Source: Chitinophagales bacterium (GTDB lineage Bacteria > Bacteroidota > Bacteroidia > Chitinophagales > LD1). From it: a DNA stretch of 62,945 nt. This document shows, in pieces, positions 47,014-55,575 of this stretch (position 1 is the first letter of the stretch; every line of letters starts with the position of its first letter). The stretch lies in assembly GCA_016786765.1 (NCBI GenBank), contig JAEUUZ010000061.1, forward strand, positions 1-62,945, read 5' to 3'. A model generated the notes under the pieces. It saw only the letters and a program-made list of their open reading frames with translations, was not told the DNA's origin and ran no database searches. The translations under genes and the position numbers were made by a program.

Positions 47014-47619
47014 TTAAATAAGCTTATCTGCAATGCCATCGCAAATGCCGTAGGCTACTGCTTCTTGTGCACTCATCCAAAAATCACGATCGAAATCTTT
47101 CATCACTTTCTCGTAGGTTTGTCCGCAGTTATCGGCCAACAATTTGGCGCTCATTTCTTTGGTTTTTTGGATTTCCAAAGCTGTGATTTCGATATCGGTG
47201 GCTTGTCCGTACATACCGCCAATAGAGGGTTGATGAATCATTACTCGTCCGCTTGGCCAAATCAAACGCTTGCCTTTCACGCCACCGCTCAACAATATAG
47301 AACCCATAGAAGCTGCTAAACCCATACAAATGGTATTAACAGGAGACGAAATCATCTTCATGGCATCGTAAATTACCATGCCGGATGTTACCACCCCGCC
47401 TGGAGAGTTGATGTAGAAGTTGATTTCTTTACCCGGTTCGTTGGCATCCAAAAACAGTAGGCGATTAACTACACGCTCGGCCGAATCGTCTGTAACCGCG
47501 CCCCATAAGAACACTCTGCGTTGCTCGAGAAACTTGTTGTCGAATTTATTCATGCCACCGGCAAATTTCTCAATTACTTCTTCTGTACCACCTTCCATAT
47601 ATTTTCCCAAATTATTCAT
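47014..47619 (-). CDS. clpP: ATP-dependent Clp protease proteolytic subunit
   Basis: A 201-residue serine peptidase subunit that forms a tetradecameric chamber with ClpX or ClpA. The active site is intact: Ser in GLAASMGSILLSGG, His in RVMIHQPSIGG, and Asp in the TDIEI or DRDFWM region. FYINSPGGVVTSGM is the family's substrate-channel block. The open frame extends to 47679, but MNNLGKYM at 47619 is the better start. Upstream lies a -7-like box TAGGTTTTG (47669-47661). No clpX follows; the gene ends in a strong terminator and is monocistronic. Confidence 0.93.
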   Translation of the reverse strand: MNNLGKYMEGGTEEVIEKFAGGMNKFDNKFLEQRRVFLWGAVTDDSAERVVNRLLFLDANEPGKEINFYINSPGGVVTSGMVIYDAMKMISSPVNTICMGLAASMGSILLSGGVKGKRLIWPSGRVMIHQPSIGGMYGQATDIEITALEIQKTKEMSAKLLADNCGQTYEKVMKDFDRDFWMSAQEAVAYGICDGIADKLI

Positions 47620-47660
47620 TTCCGCTATTTTCTTCAAACCTAATTGAATTTTGAGAATTG

Positions 47661-47669
47661 CAAAACCTA
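47661..47669 (-). promoter_or_regulatory. -7 box of clpP
   Basis: TAGGTTTTG on the minus strand, about 41 bases before the ATG at 47619. It supports the start at 47619 over the longer frame at 47679, which would begin upstream of the promoter. The -33 element is weak. Confidence 0.4.
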
Positions 47670-47758
47670 GGTTATTCAAAAAACGTTAACGGTGGTTGAA
47701 AAGGAAGAAAATTTCAACTTCCGGCTAAAAAACTGAAACTTACATCTATGAAATTTAG

Positions 47759-47766
47759 TATGTTTG
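47759..47766 (+). promoter_or_regulatory. -7 box directly before the peptidoglycan-binding gene
   Basis: TATGTTTG is a full match to TAnnTTTG and ends only 5 bases before the ATG at 47771, so the transcript should begin at the start codon. The -33 area is not consensus. Confidence 0.45.
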
Positions 47767-47770
47767 GGAC

Positions 47771-48469
47771 ATGAGTAATGAACAGTACATTTTACCGACC
47801 AAAAAGAAAAGCAGCCCGCTTAAAACGATTGCTATTGTTGTACTTGTTGGTTTGCTTTTGCTGTTTTTGTATAAACGATTTCAGCACTATCAGCGCACAT
47901 CGCATTTAGCCGATGTGTTGGTGTTGACCAACGATAGCATCGACTATAATTATCACGACAAAGAATTATTGCACAATTACATCACCGAAGCGGCTCAGTA
48001 CAATAAAATTGCGCAGCATCTTTGGATGGAAAAGGGAATTAATCCTAAAAAAATAGAAGGGGATAAAGTGAGTGCTGCTCAATTGCAGGCAACAAGTTTG
48101 TTAAAGTCAATTCAACTGAAAGAAATAAAACTCAAAGAATCTACTTTACTTAAATCGATTGGTTTAGGCGATGATGATATTCATATTATACAAGAGAAAG
48201 AAATTACTCCAGGTGTTTTGATTGAAGCGAAAGAAAAAGAAAAATTTTCGGCTTTATTGAAAGGTAAAAATGTGGGTGTGGGGTCAAGACCGGAAGATAT
48301 TTGGATTGCACAAAAACTCATCAACTATCATGAATACAACATTCCGGTAGATGGTATTTACAATTCCATTACAGACAGTGCCGTATCTGATTTTCAGGTG
48401 CGTAACGGATTGTTCAAAAGCCACAAGGTGGATGATTTCACTTTGGAAAAGTTGAGTGAAGACGAATAA
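47771..48469 (+). CDS. Membrane-anchored peptidoglycan-binding protein
   Basis: A 232-residue protein: a short basic cytoplasmic N-terminus (KKKSSPLK), one transmembrane helix (about 19-38), a long charged helical stalk, and a C-terminal PG_binding_1-type domain (about 175-232: DIWIAQKLINYHEYNIPVDGIYNSITDSAVSDFQVRNGL). The DG.Y...T..AV..FQ pattern is the hallmark of that domain. It would link the inner membrane to the cell wall. No catalytic domain is present. uvrC follows 42 bases later on the same strand but has no evident functional link. Confidence 0.78.
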   Translation: MSNEQYILPTKKKSSPLKTIAIVVLVGLLLLFLYKRFQHYQRTSHLADVLVLTNDSIDYNYHDKELLHNYITEAAQYNKIAQHLWMEKGINPKKIEGDKVSAAQLQATSLLKSIQLKEIKLKESTLLKSIGLGDDDIHIIQEKEITPGVLIEAKEKEKFSALLKGKNVGVGSRPEDIWIAQKLINYHEYNIPVDGIYNSITDSAVSDFQVRNGLFKSHKVDDFTLEKLSEDE

Positions 48470-48499
48470 TCGTTTTTCGATGTCAAACCTTTTTTAATG

Positions 48500-48507
48500 T
48501 AAATTCG
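48500..48507 (+). promoter_or_regulatory. -7-like box directly before uvrC
   Basis: TAAATTCG, one mismatch from TAnnTTTG, ends 4 bases before the GTG start codon at 48512. This again predicts a leaderless transcript, but the -33 area is weak and the gene could also be read through from upstream. Confidence 0.35.
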
Positions 48508-48511
48508 CCCG

Positions 48512-50317
48512 GTGAATCAGGAAGAATTTATTGCGCAATACAGAGATGGTGTACCTCACGACCCGGGGGTTTACAAATACTACGATGCCGAAAATGAAAT
48601 CTTGTACATCGGCAAAGCGAAGAACCTCAAAAAACGAGTAAGTTCTTATTTCCTTAAGAATGATCACAGCTACCGTATTTCAAGAATGGTGCGATTGATC
48701 GCCCGTATTGAATTTACGATTGTGGATACAGAACAGGATGCGCTGTTGCTGGAAAACAACCTCATCAAAAAGTATCAGCCGAGGTATAATATTTTGTTGA
48801 AAGACGATAAAACGTTTCCGTATATCGTTATCAAAAAGGAAGATTTTCCGCGTGTGTTTTTTACCCGAAAAATTGAAAAAGATGGCTCGGAATATTTAGG
48901 TCCTTACACTTCGGTGATGAGTGCAAAAGATATTCTATCGTTACTCGTTTACATTTTTCCGCTGCGCAGTTGCACTCTTCCGCTCACTCCGAAAACCATA
49001 GAACAAGGCAAATACAAAGTGTGTTTGGAGTATCATTTGAAGAACTGCATGGGGCCTTGTCAGGGTTTGCAAACCCTCGAAGAATACGATGAATCGATTG
49101 AACAAATACGTTCGATATTGAAACGCAATTTCGGCAGTGTGGTATTTTACTTGAAAAAGAAAATGAATGAATATGCCGCCAACATGGAGTTTGAAAAGGC
49201 ACAGGAATTCAAAGAAAAAATCAATGCGCTCGATACGTTCCAAAGTAGGTCTACCATTGTAAATCCGAACTTATCGAATTTGGATGTGTATGGCTTTGCA
49301 GAAACGGATAGCTTGGCCTTTATCAGTTATTTCAGAATTGCGAGTGGTTCGATTGTACAGGCCAAATCGTTTGAAATTAAAAAGGTGTTAGACGAATCGA
49401 AAGAAGAAATTATTCTGACGACCATTATTCAAACTAGCGAGTTAGAAGAGAATAAACACATTGAACTTCTTCTTCCGTTTCCAATTGAATTACCTTTCCC
49501 ACAAGTGAAGGTAACAGTGCCATTGATGGGTGATAAAAAGAAGCTGATTGACTTGGCTACCAAAAATGCGTTGTATGCAAAGCAAGAACGCGTGAATCAG
49601 AATTTAACTTCGGAAGAAAAGAATCCATCGTTCCGCATTATGCGTACGCTGAAGCAAGATTTGAAATTGCAAGAAATTCCGCGTCACATCGAATGTTTTG
49701 ATAACTCGAACTTTCAAGGAACAAATGCCGTGTCATCGATTGTAGTATTCCGCGATGCAAAGCCTTCAAAAAAAGATTATCGTTTTTTTAATGTAAAAAC
49801 GGTGGTGGGCCCCGATGATTTTGCAACCATGGAAGAGGCGGTATACAGACGTTACAAGCGCATGACGGAAGAAGGAAATCCGTTGCCGAATCTCATTATC
49901 ATAGATGGTGGCAAAGGACAATTATCGAGTGCGGTAAACAGTTTAAAAAAACTCGACATCTATGGCAAAGTCCCTATAATAGGCATTGCAAAACGATTAG
50001 AGGAAATTTATTTCCCGGAAGATGAGCTACCGTTGTATATCAATAAAAAATCGGAGAGTTTAAAACTGATTCAAAAACTGCGCGATGAAGCGCACCGATT
50101 TGGCATTACTGCACATAGAAATAAACGCAGTAAAAACTTTACTACGTCTGAATTAGAAAGCATTAAAGGCGTTGGACCAAAGACAATTGAAATGTTGCTC
50201 ACTCATTTTAAATCGATCAAGAAACTGCGCGAAGCAAAAGAAGAAGAGATTGTTGCCATTGTGGGTGTTGCCAAAACAAAAATTGTGTTAGCGCATTTGC
50301 AACAAAGCGAACAATAA
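48512..50317 (+). CDS. uvrC: UvrABC system protein C
   Basis: A 601-residue excision nuclease subunit that makes the 3' and 5' cuts in nucleotide excision repair. Domains in order: GIY-YIG nuclease (PGVYKYYDAENEILYIGKAKNLKKRV, residues 18-43), the UvrB-binding UVR helix (about 205-235), the RNase-H-like domain with ECFDNSNFQGTNAVSSIVVF, and a C-terminal double helix-hairpin-helix (TSELESIKGVGPKTIEMLL, AIVGVAKTKIV). The gene starts with GTG; the first in-frame ATG is much later, and MNQEEFIAQYRDGVPHDPGVY fits the family start. Confidence 0.95.
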   Translation: MNQEEFIAQYRDGVPHDPGVYKYYDAENEILYIGKAKNLKKRVSSYFLKNDHSYRISRMVRLIARIEFTIVDTEQDALLLENNLIKKYQPRYNILLKDDKTFPYIVIKKEDFPRVFFTRKIEKDGSEYLGPYTSVMSAKDILSLLVYIFPLRSCTLPLTPKTIEQGKYKVCLEYHLKNCMGPCQGLQTLEEYDESIEQIRSILKRNFGSVVFYLKKKMNEYAANMEFEKAQEFKEKINALDTFQSRSTIVNPNLSNLDVYGFAETDSLAFISYFRIASGSIVQAKSFEIKKVLDESKEEIILTTIIQTSELEENKHIELLLPFPIELPFPQVKVTVPLMGDKKKLIDLATKNALYAKQERVNQNLTSEEKNPSFRIMRTLKQDLKLQEIPRHIECFDNSNFQGTNAVSSIVVFRDAKPSKKDYRFFNVKTVVGPDDFATMEEAVYRRYKRMTEEGNPLPNLIIIDGGKGQLSSAVNSLKKLDIYGKVPIIGIAKRLEEIYFPEDELPLYINKKSESLKLIQKLRDEAHRFGITAHRNKRSKNFTTSELESIKGVGPKTIEMLLTHFKSIKKLREAKEEEIVAIVGVAKTKIVLAHLQQSEQ

Positions 50318-50320
50318 ATT

Positions 50321-50350
50321 TTTGCGTGTAAAAGTTTTCGTTTAACTTCG
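50321..50350 (+). promoter_or_regulatory. Promoter of the comF-like gene
   Basis: TTTG (50321-50324), an 18-base spacer and TAACTTCG (50343-50350), one mismatch from the Bacteroidota -7 consensus. The start codon is 23 bases downstream. Confidence 0.5.
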
Positions 50351-50373
50351 GGAACTAAACACCCCAATACCCA

Positions 50374-51069
50374 ATGTTACAATATCTTCGCGATGTATTT
50401 GAATTGGCATTCCCGAATAACTGTGTGGAATGCAGAAAGACATTATTCAATTTTGAAACTACTATTTGCAGTTCGTGTCTGGAATCGTTGCCCCGCACTC
50501 ACTTTGAAAAACAGGCAGACAATACCATTGTTCGTCTCTTTTGGGGACGATGCGAATTAGAGATGGCGACCTCCTTATTTTATATCAATAAACACAACAA
50601 GGTGCACCATTTGATGCATCAATTAAAGTACAAAAACAAGCCACTTATTGGACAACGTTTAGGCAAAACACTAGGATTAAAATTGATAGAGGAGGGAAGT
50701 TTATTTTCTGAAATCGATATGATTGTTCCTGTTCCGCTGTATTGGAAAAAAGAACAACAACGCGGATACAATCAAGCGCTCCAAATTGCTTTGGGTATCC
50801 AACAAGCCACGCAATGGAAAGTGGAAGAGAATAATTTGGTGCGCGTTATAGAAAATATTTCGCAAACCAAAAGAACGAAATACGAGCGCTGGGAAAATGT
50901 ATCCGAAATCTTTGAAGTGAAAAATCCGGAGGCCATCCAACACAAACACATTCTTTTAGTGGACGATGTGATTACCACCGGTGCAACGCTAGAAGCTTGT
51001 GTTCATGCACTAAAAAAAGTGGAAGGCGTGAAAGTGAGTGTGGCGAGTTTGGCAACGGTGGAGCGGTAA
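50374..51069 (+). CDS. comF: ComF-family phosphoribosyltransferase-like protein
   Basis: A 231-residue protein with an N-terminal four-cysteine zinc ribbon (NNCVECRKTLFNFETTICSSC) and a C-terminal type I phosphoribosyltransferase fold ending in LLVDDVITTGATLEAC. This is the arrangement of ComFC/GntX. Members take part in DNA uptake or processing; together with dprA in this window it hints at natural competence, though both are widespread in non-competent species. It lies after uvrC on the same strand but has its own promoter. Convergent with the mannosidase, 6 bases apart. Confidence 0.88.
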   Translation: MLQYLRDVFELAFPNNCVECRKTLFNFETTICSSCLESLPRTHFEKQADNTIVRLFWGRCELEMATSLFYINKHNKVHHLMHQLKYKNKPLIGQRLGKTLGLKLIEEGSLFSEIDMIVPVPLYWKKEQQRGYNQALQIALGIQQATQWKVEENNLVRVIENISQTKRTKYERWENVSEIFEVKNPEAIQHKHILLVDDVITTGATLEACVHALKKVEGVKVSVASLATVER

Positions 51070-51075
51070 TTCGTT

Positions 51076-52503
51076 TTACAATTTCAACATTGAAGGCTTT
51101 TCTCTATACACTTTCCACAGCATTTCTCCAAACAAACTATTCGCCCAAGCAAACCAATGGCGGGTGAAATTTTGCGGATTATCTTTCTTGAAACTCTCGT
51201 GCATAAAGCCTTTGCCTGCATGTGTTGCTTTCAACATCTGTAAACATTTGCGAATTTCTTGCTCATCAATAGATGTCATTGCTCTGGCTACAATACCGAT
51301 ATGCCAAATCATTTCGCCTTTGGTTTCGGTATGTGGACTACCATTCCCTTCAGCGATAGCAGATGAATAAAAATATGGGTTGCTTGGGCTCAAGGCAAAT
51401 CGTCTGGTACCTTGATACAGCTCATCTTCTACCCTACCGTAACCTAGATATGGAATAGTAACTAACCCTGGAATACCTGCATCTTCAATCAATACATAAT
51501 GACCTAATCCATCACACTCGTAGGCATATATCTTCCCGAATTTTTCGTGATCTACAATGCCGTGTGCTTGTACCGCCTGCTCTACTTCATTCGCCAAAGT
51601 CAAAGATTCCTGAGCTAATGTATTGTTGGTCTTTAATGCTGATAATATTTCCGCCAATTGACGAAGTGAAACAACTGCAAATAAATTTTCAGGTATGTTG
51701 AACAAATACGCAGTGGCATCATCGCTGTTTCTAAACGCGGAACATATCATGCCAGTTGGCTTCCAGGGATGTCCGTAACCCCCACCGGCTTGCGTATCGG
51801 TATGGCGAACATGTTTACGTTGAAAATGGTAATTTCCTTTTCCAGTTTTACGTTGTTGCTCCTTCATGGTATCCACCGCCAACTGCATGGCGCTTTCCCA
51901 TGTAGCATCAAACATGGCGATGTTGCCGGTTTCCTTCCAATATTGATGCGCTAATCGAATGCAATAACACAACGAATCCAACTCCCATTTGCGTTCGTGT
52001 ACACCGGGTTTCATCTCCGTTTTGTCGGTCCGCCATCCACTTTTGCGGTTGCTGTCTTTATAGAATGCATTCGCATACGGATCGAGCAAAATGCATTGCG
52101 TTTGCCTTCGAATTAACCCTTCAATCATCAACGATAATGGCTTATCTTCAGCACACAAAGGCAAGTAGGGATTCACTTGCGCGGAAGAATCGCGAAGCCA
52201 CATAGCATCAATATCTCCGGTAATCACATAGGTGTCGGGCAGACCATCTTTCATTTCAAAAAAAACGGTAGTATCGAGTGTGTTTGGGAAACAATTTTCG
52301 AATAACCAACCCAGCTCCTCGTCTTTGCAATTAGATTTAATTTCGGCTATTAGTTTCTCAACCGATTCGCTTTTGAATTTCCGTTGGGCTAAAGGAGGCC
52401 GTTGAGCAACAAATGCATTTACAGGAAATGCTTTTAATGTAGGTGATACGATTGTACCTCCTCCAAGTAATAGTAAAAACCGATTAAACTCTTTTCGTGT
52501 CAT
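51076..52503 (-). CDS. GH125 exo-alpha-1,6-mannosidase
   Basis: A 475-residue glycoside hydrolase of family 125, metal-independent inverting exo-alpha-1,6-mannosidases. Typical blocks are DTYVITGDIDAMWLRDSSAQVNPYLPL, with catalytic acidic residues nearby, WRTDKTEMKPGVHERKWELDSLCYCIRLA, HPWKPTGMICSAFRNSDDA and LCYCIRL. The N-terminus MTRKEFNRFLLLLGGGTIVSPTLKA is a Tat-like signal, so it should be exported to the periplasm. It is alone, with no susCD or other glycoside hydrolase nearby. Host-like N-glycan or yeast-type mannan would be usual substrates, here only inferred from the family. Confidence 0.92.
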   Translation of the reverse strand: MTRKEFNRFLLLLGGGTIVSPTLKAFPVNAFVAQRPPLAQRKFKSESVEKLIAEIKSNCKDEELGWLFENCFPNTLDTTVFFEMKDGLPDTYVITGDIDAMWLRDSSAQVNPYLPLCAEDKPLSLMIEGLIRRQTQCILLDPYANAFYKDSNRKSGWRTDKTEMKPGVHERKWELDSLCYCIRLAHQYWKETGNIAMFDATWESAMQLAVDTMKEQQRKTGKGNYHFQRKHVRHTDTQAGGGYGHPWKPTGMICSAFRNSDDATAYLFNIPENLFAVVSLRQLAEILSALKTNNTLAQESLTLANEVEQAVQAHGIVDHEKFGKIYAYECDGLGHYVLIEDAGIPGLVTIPYLGYGRVEDELYQGTRRFALSPSNPYFYSSAIAEGNGSPHTETKGEMIWHIGIVARAMTSIDEQEIRKCLQMLKATHAGKGFMHESFKKDNPQNFTRHWFAWANSLFGEMLWKVYREKPSMLKL

Positions 52504-52544
52504 TATTAAAACTAATGCATTTCAAATTAGCAATAGGAATGTAG

Positions 52545-52844
52545 TTACCGAAACTTCTTAAACAATGGAAGTAGTACATAGGTTAATGGAATAGAAACAC
52601 TAATTACAACTGCTCCAAAATAAACTAGCATCCAATTACCGCAACGCGTTTTAGCAGAAGCATCCATACTGACTTTCGTTGAAAGAAAAGACAGATAAAC
52701 CACTATAAAATACAATAATACATGAACGACAAACACAACTCTTCTTATGCTAGGTTGTTGGTATTTGTTAGCCAAATATCGACCAATAGCTTGTGGCAAC
52801 ATATAAACCACAAAAAACAGTATAACGATTATAAACATTTGCAT
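52545..52844 (-). CDS. Small membrane protein, unknown function
   Basis: A 99-residue protein with three likely transmembrane helices (about 3-17, 34-55, 71-94). I do not recognise the family. It follows the ICMT-like gene by 9 bases on the same strand and probably belongs to that operon (ABA4-like, ICMT-like, this gene). Short, hydrophobic, with a double Arg/Lys loop (KYQQPSIRR) and no conserved polar residue inside helices that would suggest transport. Confidence 0.65.
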   Translation of the reverse strand: MQMFIIVILFFVVYMLPQAIGRYLANKYQQPSIRRVVFVVHVLLYFIVVYLSFLSTKVSMDASAKTRCGNWMLVYFGAVVISVSIPLTYVLLPLFKKFR

Positions 52845-52853
52845 TGTCTCAAA

Positions 52854-53456
52854 TTAAAACACAAACGGAAACAACATTTTCACTTCCCGCTGATAGGTTA
52901 GATACTGCGCTCCAAACTCAGCTACTAATTTTCGTTCCTCAAGTGTTACCCCTATCGGCAAATACACCAAGGAAACAGCAACAAATAATAACATTGGTAG
53001 ATTCGGCAAAAATAAAACTGCGCCTAACAACATAAGTATTACACCAAAATATAAAGGATGTCGAACGTAGCCGTACAAACCTGTTTTCAATAGTTTCTTT
53101 TCCGCTATAACTGTTGGCTGTTTAATTTCATCTAACTGTTCCAAACCAATAAATTCGCGTTTATTGAACGATGAGAATGCGACATTCAAAACAATTACGC
53201 CAAGCAGAAACACAATAGCACCAAGCACTTCAAGCACTATACTTTTTGCAACTACTAATGCTTGCGATAAAGAAAACTGATAATACACCAATGCTACAAA
53301 CAACAATACACTGAACAGATTATAGCCAATGCGATAATATGGAAAATAGGATTGGAATGCTTTTTTTGCGAATGCTTTCATACTGTCTAACGCTAAAATG
53401 CTATGCATGGCGTAAAAGAAAGCCCATCCTGTAATCAAAGCGACATACTGCATCAT
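52854..53456 (-). CDS. Isoprenylcysteine carboxyl methyltransferase-like membrane protein
   Basis: A 200-residue inner-membrane protein with about five helices, ending in the ICMT/NnrU-like core KTGLYGYVRHPLYFGVILMLLG and EERKLVAEFGAQYLTYQREVKMLFPF. The RHP and E.. EEx pattern is the S-adenosylmethionine-binding site of integral-membrane methyltransferases. Bacteria lack prenylated CAAX proteins, so the substrate is probably a lipid or small hydrophobic molecule. Its ATG overlaps the stop of the ABA4-like gene (ATGA), indicating translational coupling. Confidence 0.82.
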   Translation of the reverse strand: MMQYVALITGWAFFYAMHSILALDSMKAFAKKAFQSYFPYYRIGYNLFSVLLFVALVYYQFSLSQALVVAKSIVLEVLGAIVFLLGVIVLNVAFSSFNKREFIGLEQLDEIKQPTVIAEKKLLKTGLYGYVRHPLYFGVILMLLGAVLFLPNLPMLLFVAVSLVYLPIGVTLEERKLVAEFGAQYLTYQREVKMLFPFVF

Positions 53457-53887
53457 TGGTTCTGTTTTTGTGCAGTTAATCCTTTAATCGATTTCATTAC
53501 CACGAATAATAAATATCCCATCGGTCCAAACATAAAAGTGAGCGGCAAAGCAAACACATATAACCAACGCGGCACTTGATACAATTTTGCTTGCTCAACA
53601 ATGTGTGTTCCTATCAATAAATCGAAGGCCAAGTAATGAATCCACCCCGCCAAAACAGCATCATCATTTTGAAACAAATGCTTCACATTTTCTAACGTAC
53701 TGAAGCTCTCACCATTAAAGCCCGAAATGGAACCCAAAATTAAATAGGCATATAATGTAGCTAACACTACCACCATACCATAGCGAATCAATGGCATGGT
53801 GTATTTCCAATTCGGTACCAGCAACAATAACAGCCAGCCCGGAATGACAAAGGCATTTGCCGTTTTGAACAATATAGCTGCATCCAT
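53453..53887 (-). CDS. ABA4-like family (DUF4281) membrane protein
   Basis: A 144-residue protein with four transmembrane helices. The sequence SFSTLENVKHLFQNDDAVLAGWIHYLAFDLLIGTHIVEQA is characteristic of the ABA4-like/DUF4281 family, named for a plant protein needed in neoxanthin formation; the bacterial role is unknown. ATG 53887 is chosen over 53911. It heads a minus-strand operon with the ICMT-like protein (4-base overlap) and the small membrane protein. A carotenoid or other lipid pathway is possible but no carotenoid gene is in the window. Confidence 0.8.
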   Translation of the reverse strand: MDAAILFKTANAFVIPGWLLLLLVPNWKYTMPLIRYGMVVVLATLYAYLILGSISGFNGESFSTLENVKHLFQNDDAVLAGWIHYLAFDLLIGTHIVEQAKLYQVPRWLYVFALPLTFMFGPMGYLLFVVMKSIKGLTAQKQNQ

Positions 53888-53955
53888 ATATCGACTTTTT
53901 AGTTTTTCCAAAATACACTAATAATCCCAAAAATGATGGCATTCTACCTTCATAA

Positions 53956-53985
53956 TTTTAGCTTTAAATCAGAAACCTATCTTTG
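53956..53985 (+). promoter_or_regulatory. Promoter of the GH3-family gene
   Basis: TTTT (53956-53959), an 18-base spacer and TATCTTTG (53978-53985), a perfect -7 box. The ATG at 53991 begins 6 bases after the box, predicting a leaderless mRNA, and shows that the GTG at 53985, which overlaps the box, is not the start. Confidence 0.55.
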
Positions 53986-53990
53986 TGTTT

Positions 53991-55490
53991 ATGGGATTGA
54001 AATCTTTTCTGGCAAAAATGGCCGCATCGGTAATTGTTCCTTCGATTTATAAGGAGCAACAAGAAGGTGTTTATGTGCAACAACAGTTGCTTCGGCAATT
54101 GATTAAAAAAGGAGCACGAACTGCCTTTGGCAAACAGCACCAGTTCTTATCAATCAACACTTACGAAGATTTTAAAAAGCAAGTCCCTATCCGAGATTAC
54201 GAAGGCTTGAAAGACTATATAGAACGTATTACAGCCGGTGAACACGATGTGCTGTGGCCCGGACAACCAACTTATTTCTGTAAATCGAGCGGCACTACCT
54301 CCGGCACAAAATATATTCCGCTCACCGATGAATCAATTGCCGAGCAAATTCGTGCAGCACGAAATGCACTTTTAGCCTATACGCACGAAACGGGCAAAGC
54401 TGATTTCTTCGACTATAAAATGATTTTCTTGCAAGGTTCACCGGAGCTGGATCAACATGGTGCGATTCCATCCGGACGATTATCGGGCATTGTATATCAC
54501 CATGTACCTGCCTATTTGAATGCCAATCGCAAACCATCTTATACAACCAATTGCATTGAAGATTGGGAAACAAAAGTGGATGCCATAGTAGAAGAAACGG
54601 TGAATGAAAATATGTCGCTGATTAGCGGTATACCGCCTTGGGTGGTGATGTATTTTGAAAAATTGATTGCGAAATCGGGCAAAAAAACGATTCGCGAAAT
54701 CTTTCCAAACTTTACTGTATTTGCCTTTGGAGGAGTGAATTACGAACCCTATCGCACAAAAATCGAATCATTAATTGGCGGGAAGGTTGACTCTATTGAA
54801 ACATATCCTGCATCCGAAGGATTTATTGCTTTCCAAGATTCGCAAAAAGAAAAAGGTTTGTTGCTGAATGTAAATGGCGGCATTTTCTACGAATTTGTGA
54901 AAGCCGATGAAATTTTCAACGAAAATCCGGAGCGTATTTACTTGGCTCAGGTAGAATTGAATGTAAACTATGCCATTATCCTCAATACCAATGCGGGTTT
55001 GTGGGGCTATAATATTGGCGATACAGTGAAATTTGTTTCGCTGGAACCGTTCCGCATTGTAGTCACTGGTCGCACTAAACACTTTATCTCCGCTTTTGGC
55101 GAGCATGTTATTGGCGAAGAAGTAGAATATGCCATCTTGAAAGCGGCTGAGGAAGAAGCTGTATCTATTATTGAATTCACTGTGGCACCGAATGTAAGTC
55201 CGGAACAAGGCAAGTCGTTTCACGAATGGTTTGTGGAATTCGATAAGGAACCTATTGACATGGAACGCTTTGCAGAAAAAGTGGACAAATACTTACAAAC
55301 GAAAAACAGTTACTACTTCGATCTGCGGGAAGGCAACATTTTAGATCGCCTGAAAATCCAAAAATTGCAAAAAAACGCTTTCGCTGCCTATATGAAAAGC
55401 GAAGGAAAGCTAGGCGGGCAAAATAAAGTACCCCGTTTGGCCAACGACCGCAAAATTGCCCAAGGGCTAATTCCGTTCGTTATTGCTTAA
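53991..55490 (+). CDS. GH3-family acyl-adenylating enzyme
   Basis: A 499-residue protein of the GH3 auxin-responsive family, ANL-type enzymes that join acyl acids to amino acids through an acyl-AMP. The ATP-binding motif CKSSGTTSGTKYIPL (P-loop-like), the central YPASEGF motif (ETYPASEGFIAF) and LYRYNIGD-like NAGLWGYNIGDTVKF, followed by VVTGRTKHFISAFGEHV, are all present. Plant members modify hormones; substrates of the Bacteroidota members are not known. No amino-acid-conjugate or biosynthetic partner adjoins it. It starts at ATG 53991. Confidence 0.9.
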   Translation: MGLKSFLAKMAASVIVPSIYKEQQEGVYVQQQLLRQLIKKGARTAFGKQHQFLSINTYEDFKKQVPIRDYEGLKDYIERITAGEHDVLWPGQPTYFCKSSGTTSGTKYIPLTDESIAEQIRAARNALLAYTHETGKADFFDYKMIFLQGSPELDQHGAIPSGRLSGIVYHHVPAYLNANRKPSYTTNCIEDWETKVDAIVEETVNENMSLISGIPPWVVMYFEKLIAKSGKKTIREIFPNFTVFAFGGVNYEPYRTKIESLIGGKVDSIETYPASEGFIAFQDSQKEKGLLLNVNGGIFYEFVKADEIFNENPERIYLAQVELNVNYAIILNTNAGLWGYNIGDTVKFVSLEPFRIVVTGRTKHFISAFGEHVIGEEVEYAILKAAEEEAVSIIEFTVAPNVSPEQGKSFHEWFVEFDKEPIDMERFAEKVDKYLQTKNSYYFDLREGNILDRLKIQKLQKNAFAAYMKSEGKLGGQNKVPRLANDRKIAQGLIPFVIA

Positions 55491-55575
55491 ACTTTTTACT
55501 TTCGCAGACTAAATTAACATAAGACCTCAGCGCCTTTGGGTACTTTCCGCAACGGCATCCATTAAAAAACAAAAC

